A DNA stretch of 64,000 nt from Pseudomonadota bacterium (GTDB taxonomy: Bacteria > Bdellovibrionota > UBA1018): positions 124,001-188,000 of the forward strand of contig JAIXQO010000003.1 in NCBI GenBank assembly GCA_027485695.1, given 5' to 3'. Shown here piece by piece: positions 62,175 to 64,000 of this stretch. The notes under the pieces are model-generated. The model was not told where the DNA came from. It was given only the letters and a program-made list of their open reading frames with translations, and searched no databases. Position 1 is the stretch's first letter. Each line of letters opens with the position of its first letter. Position numbers and translations under genes: made by a program.

Positions 62175-62879
62175 CTAGAAGATCGAACCTTTGGTCATTC
62201 GGACTTCAAGCGCGGTCGAAAGCGTGCATTGAGGGCTATCGAGGATGAGGCGGATATCCCCCTCTTTGGTGATTCTTGTTTCGAATACGAGCAGACCTTC
62301 GATCGTCGCCCCGGGGGCAATCTCCGTCTTGGAGAGCGTGCCCGTTTTTAGGAGTTCCGCCTCGCGCTTGAGGCGGGCCATGCGTTCGGTTTGTAGTTTT
62401 CGGTAGTCCTCGTTCTTTTTGAAATCGCTCTTGGATTTGCTGATCGTCTCGTCGGATTTTTGCTCGGCTCCCAAGTAGGTGTGGATGTCCGAGACTCCAT
62501 CCCACTGAGGAGATTTGAGCTGTTTATCAATCAACTCGCTCTGTTTCACGAGCTTCTGTCGGTGAATGTCGGCTACCGATGCTTGAACGAGAGTCTCGGA
62601 AAACGGCGTTCCCTCAAGTCGGAATTGGCTCTGATCGATTGAGAACGCGGACTTGGTAGTGTTCTTCACTCGCACGCGAAGCAAACTATTCTCCAGTCGC
62701 TCGTCAACATACGCGGATTCCAGCCGACAAGTGGCAGAGTCTTCGAATGAGTAGTCCGTATCTCCAATCTCGACGATCTTTTCTCCGCTCGGGCGAATGA
62801 GGTACCGAGGTGAGCAGGAAGAAAGTAAGAGCGTGGCGCAGACGGTGAGAGCGAGAATGTTGCGATTCATATGTTTCAT
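62175..62879 (-). CDS. Lipoprotein of unknown function
   Basis: Starts at ATG 62879 or 62870 give a lipoprotein signal with lipobox LLSSC. The mature part of about 210 residues has a beta segment (SGEKIVEIGDTDYSFEDSATCRLES) and a long charged helix (HTYLGAEQKSDETISKSKSDFKKNEDYRKLQTERMARLKREAELL), then a beta tail. The GLLVFET-like segments recall DUF-type cell-envelope proteins, but no family is certain. It lies just upstream of the three-gene exported operon on the same strand, with a 168-bp gap. Confidence 0.7.
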   Translation of the reverse strand: MKHMNRNILALTVCATLLLSSCSPRYLIRPSGEKIVEIGDTDYSFEDSATCRLESAYVDERLENSLLRVRVKNTTKSAFSIDQSQFRLEGTPFSETLVQASVADIHRQKLVKQSELIDKQLKSPQWDGVSDIHTYLGAEQKSDETISKSKSDFKKNEDYRKLQTERMARLKREAELLKTGTLSKTEIAPGATIEGLLVFETRITKEGDIRLILDSPQCTLSTALEVRMTKGSIF

Positions 62880-62933
62880 TCTAACGCTTCTGCGGAAAAT
62901 TGGGAGCGCCACCGAATTGACGGCCGCGGGTGC

Positions 62934-63707
62934 TTAGCGGAAGTTCAAGCTACGGTACAGGAGGCTTGATCCCGCAAAAAAAAGCAGGCCGTACACCAAG
63001 ATTCGAAAACGATTTTCTGAGATGCGGTGATGGAAATAGCTACCTGCAAGAAGTCCGGCGAGTACAAACGGAAGTAGTCGCAAAGAATAGATGAACGTGT
63101 AGCTCGTAATCTTAGCAGTGAAAATCAATGTCGTAGTTGTCACGGAGTTCAGGATCAGCCAGAAAAAACTGAGGCTAGCGCGAAATCGTCCTTTGTCTGT
63201 GATCGTGCGCGAAGCGAAATAGACCGCAAGCGGTCCTCCCGACGCGTAGAGGCCCTGTAGCGTGCCGGATCCGATCATCAGAAGGCGTTCTGCGTTTGTA
63301 GACAGCGCGCCGCGGGTGTCTTGTTTTGCGAGCGCCTTGAGCAAGAGTTCGCGCGCTGACAAAACTAGGACGAACACAGCAAACGCGATTTTAAGTGCAG
63401 AGCCCGTGACGACTTGAAAAAGTACCAGTCCGATGGGGAGGCCGATCGCGGCAAACGGAAGCATACGCGTCCAAAGCAGGCGATAGTCGACTGCATCTCG
63501 ATTGCGAACGACGATCAAAAAGCTCAAGAGCAGGTTCAGGGGAACCAGGATCGGAACGAGCTCCTCGATCGGAAACCAGGTCGCGCCAAAGGTGAGCGCA
63601 AGAATCGTCGCGCCAAACCCGGCGATCGCTTCGATCGTATTCGAGAAGAAAACTACGGCAAAGAGCCAAGTCAGATCGGGAATCATCAGATGAAGAGAGC
63701 GTAACAT
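62934..63707 (-). CDS. TauE/SafE-family membrane permease
   Basis: From ATG 63707 the 257-residue product is very hydrophobic with about eight membrane spans, including IPDLTWLFAVVFFSNTIEAIAGFGATILALTF and the repeated half with GTLQGLYASGGPLAVYFASR, the two internal repeats typical of TauE/SafE transporters. The family exports sulfite, sulfoacetate or organosulfur compounds. A frame to 63758 exists but its extra N-terminus is not membrane-like. It is divergent to the next gene. Confidence 0.85.
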   Translation of the reverse strand: MLRSLHLMIPDLTWLFAVVFFSNTIEAIAGFGATILALTFGATWFPIEELVPILVPLNLLLSFLIVVRNRDAVDYRLLWTRMLPFAAIGLPIGLVLFQVVTGSALKIAFAVFVLVLSARELLLKALAKQDTRGALSTNAERLLMIGSGTLQGLYASGGPLAVYFASRTITDKGRFRASLSFFWLILNSVTTTTLIFTAKITSYTFIYSLRLLPFVLAGLLAGSYFHHRISENRFRILVYGLLFFAGSSLLYRSLNFR

Positions 63708-63808
63708 AGGCCCCGGGAAACCTTGGGTGAAAAACGGGTAAATTTCAACTTTGGGCATTGAATCCAGCCATTGATTCTTGGCTCGATCGTCGATAGCCTA
63801 AAATCACT

Positions 63809-64000
63809 ATGGCAACATCCGAGATTTGGCAGAAAAAAGGCAAAGACCGCGACTCTATCCTGAAAACTCTCGAAGAGCACCACCGTCGAGACAGCGATTG
63901 GCATTCCGGAAAAACCTGGAGCCTCGTTTATCATGCGAGCGACGAGCATACCGAATTTCTTAAAAAAGCTTACTCCATCTATTTTCATCAAAACGCGCTC
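63809..64000 (+). CDS. PLP-dependent lyase/decarboxylase, start of gene (3' end outside window)
   Basis: The frame opens at ATG 63809 and runs to the edge (64 codons). The stretch DWHSGKTWSLVYHASDEHTEFLKKAYSIYF followed by HQNAL resembles the N-terminal part of sphingosine-1-phosphate lyase and related group II PLP decarboxylases. The catalytic Lys is not in the window, so the activity is only inferred from the start. Ordinary start spacing; divergent to the TauE/SafE gene. Confidence 0.65.
   Translation, partial: MATSEIWQKKGKDRDSILKTLEEHHRRDSDWHSGKTWSLVYHASDEHTEFLKKAYSIYFHQNAL

Noticed and set aside
1..64000. CRISPR arrays, phage or transposase genes
   Set aside because: No regularly spaced repeats, integrase, transposase or capsid genes were seen on either strand.

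Overview
The window looks like chromosomal DNA from a Gram-negative bacterium of the Bdellovibrionota (Bdellovibrio/Oligoflexia type). This rests on a TIGR02147-family regulator, a very high share of signal-peptide proteins of unknown function, many outer-membrane barrel and lipoprotein candidates, a start-of-gene fragment resembling sphingosine-phosphate lyase, and close packing with many 4-base ATGA overlaps. The lineage is an inference from gene content; no rRNA is present. There is no CRISPR array, insertion sequence, phage block or rRNA operon. One tRNA, tRNA-Thr(CGT), is present.

Layout. 1-8.6 kb: truncated SDR oxidoreductase, exported proteins, a 106-bp inverted-repeat element, an outer-membrane barrel, an exported alkaline-phosphatase-fold enzyme, a lytic-transglycosylase-like protein, a TIGR02147 regulator and a FusB-type zinc-finger protein. 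8.6-14.4 kb: lexA behind a promoter with a tandem 11-bp repeat and no leader, followed directly by a small membrane protein; then OmpA-like, BON, a dual-specificity-phosphatase lipoprotein and a papain-like protease. 14.8-17.9 kb: a tight operon of YceI, di-haem lipoprotein, YceI and haem-bearing barrel, ended by a bidirectional terminator. 18-24.6 kb: a pseudo-receiver/TPR protein and its partner, NUDIX, cyclophilin, HU, lipoprotein. 24.7-36.4 kb: peroxiredoxin, acetyl-CoA synthetase, S41 protease, and the leucine-degradation (liu/mcc) genes with a split MCC alpha subunit plus PlsC. 36.5-43.9 kb: HEAT-cyclophilin fusion, barrel, DTW and RadC-like JAB proteins and exported proteins. 44-50 kb: a repeat cluster, an ECF sigma/anti-sigma/exported-protein module, a cysteine-repeat protein and a chemoreceptor. 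50.2-57.6 kb: arginine biosynthesis as two divergent units (argC-J-B-F-R leftward, argG-H rightward) around ArgR-like operators. 57.7-64 kb: three large exported proteins of unknown function in one operon, a lipoprotein, a TauE/SafE permease and the start of a PLP-dependent lyase.

How the parts fit. Acetyl-CoA synthetase and the leucine-degradation genes both yield acetyl-CoA, with acetoacetate from HMG-CoA lyase. The arg cluster makes arginine from glutamate through the ArgJ acetyl cycle and lacks only argD here. The best candidates for an undescribed system are the YceI/cytochrome/barrel operon (14.8-17.8 kb), which looks like an envelope redox relay, and the three-protein exported operon (57.7-62.0 kb).
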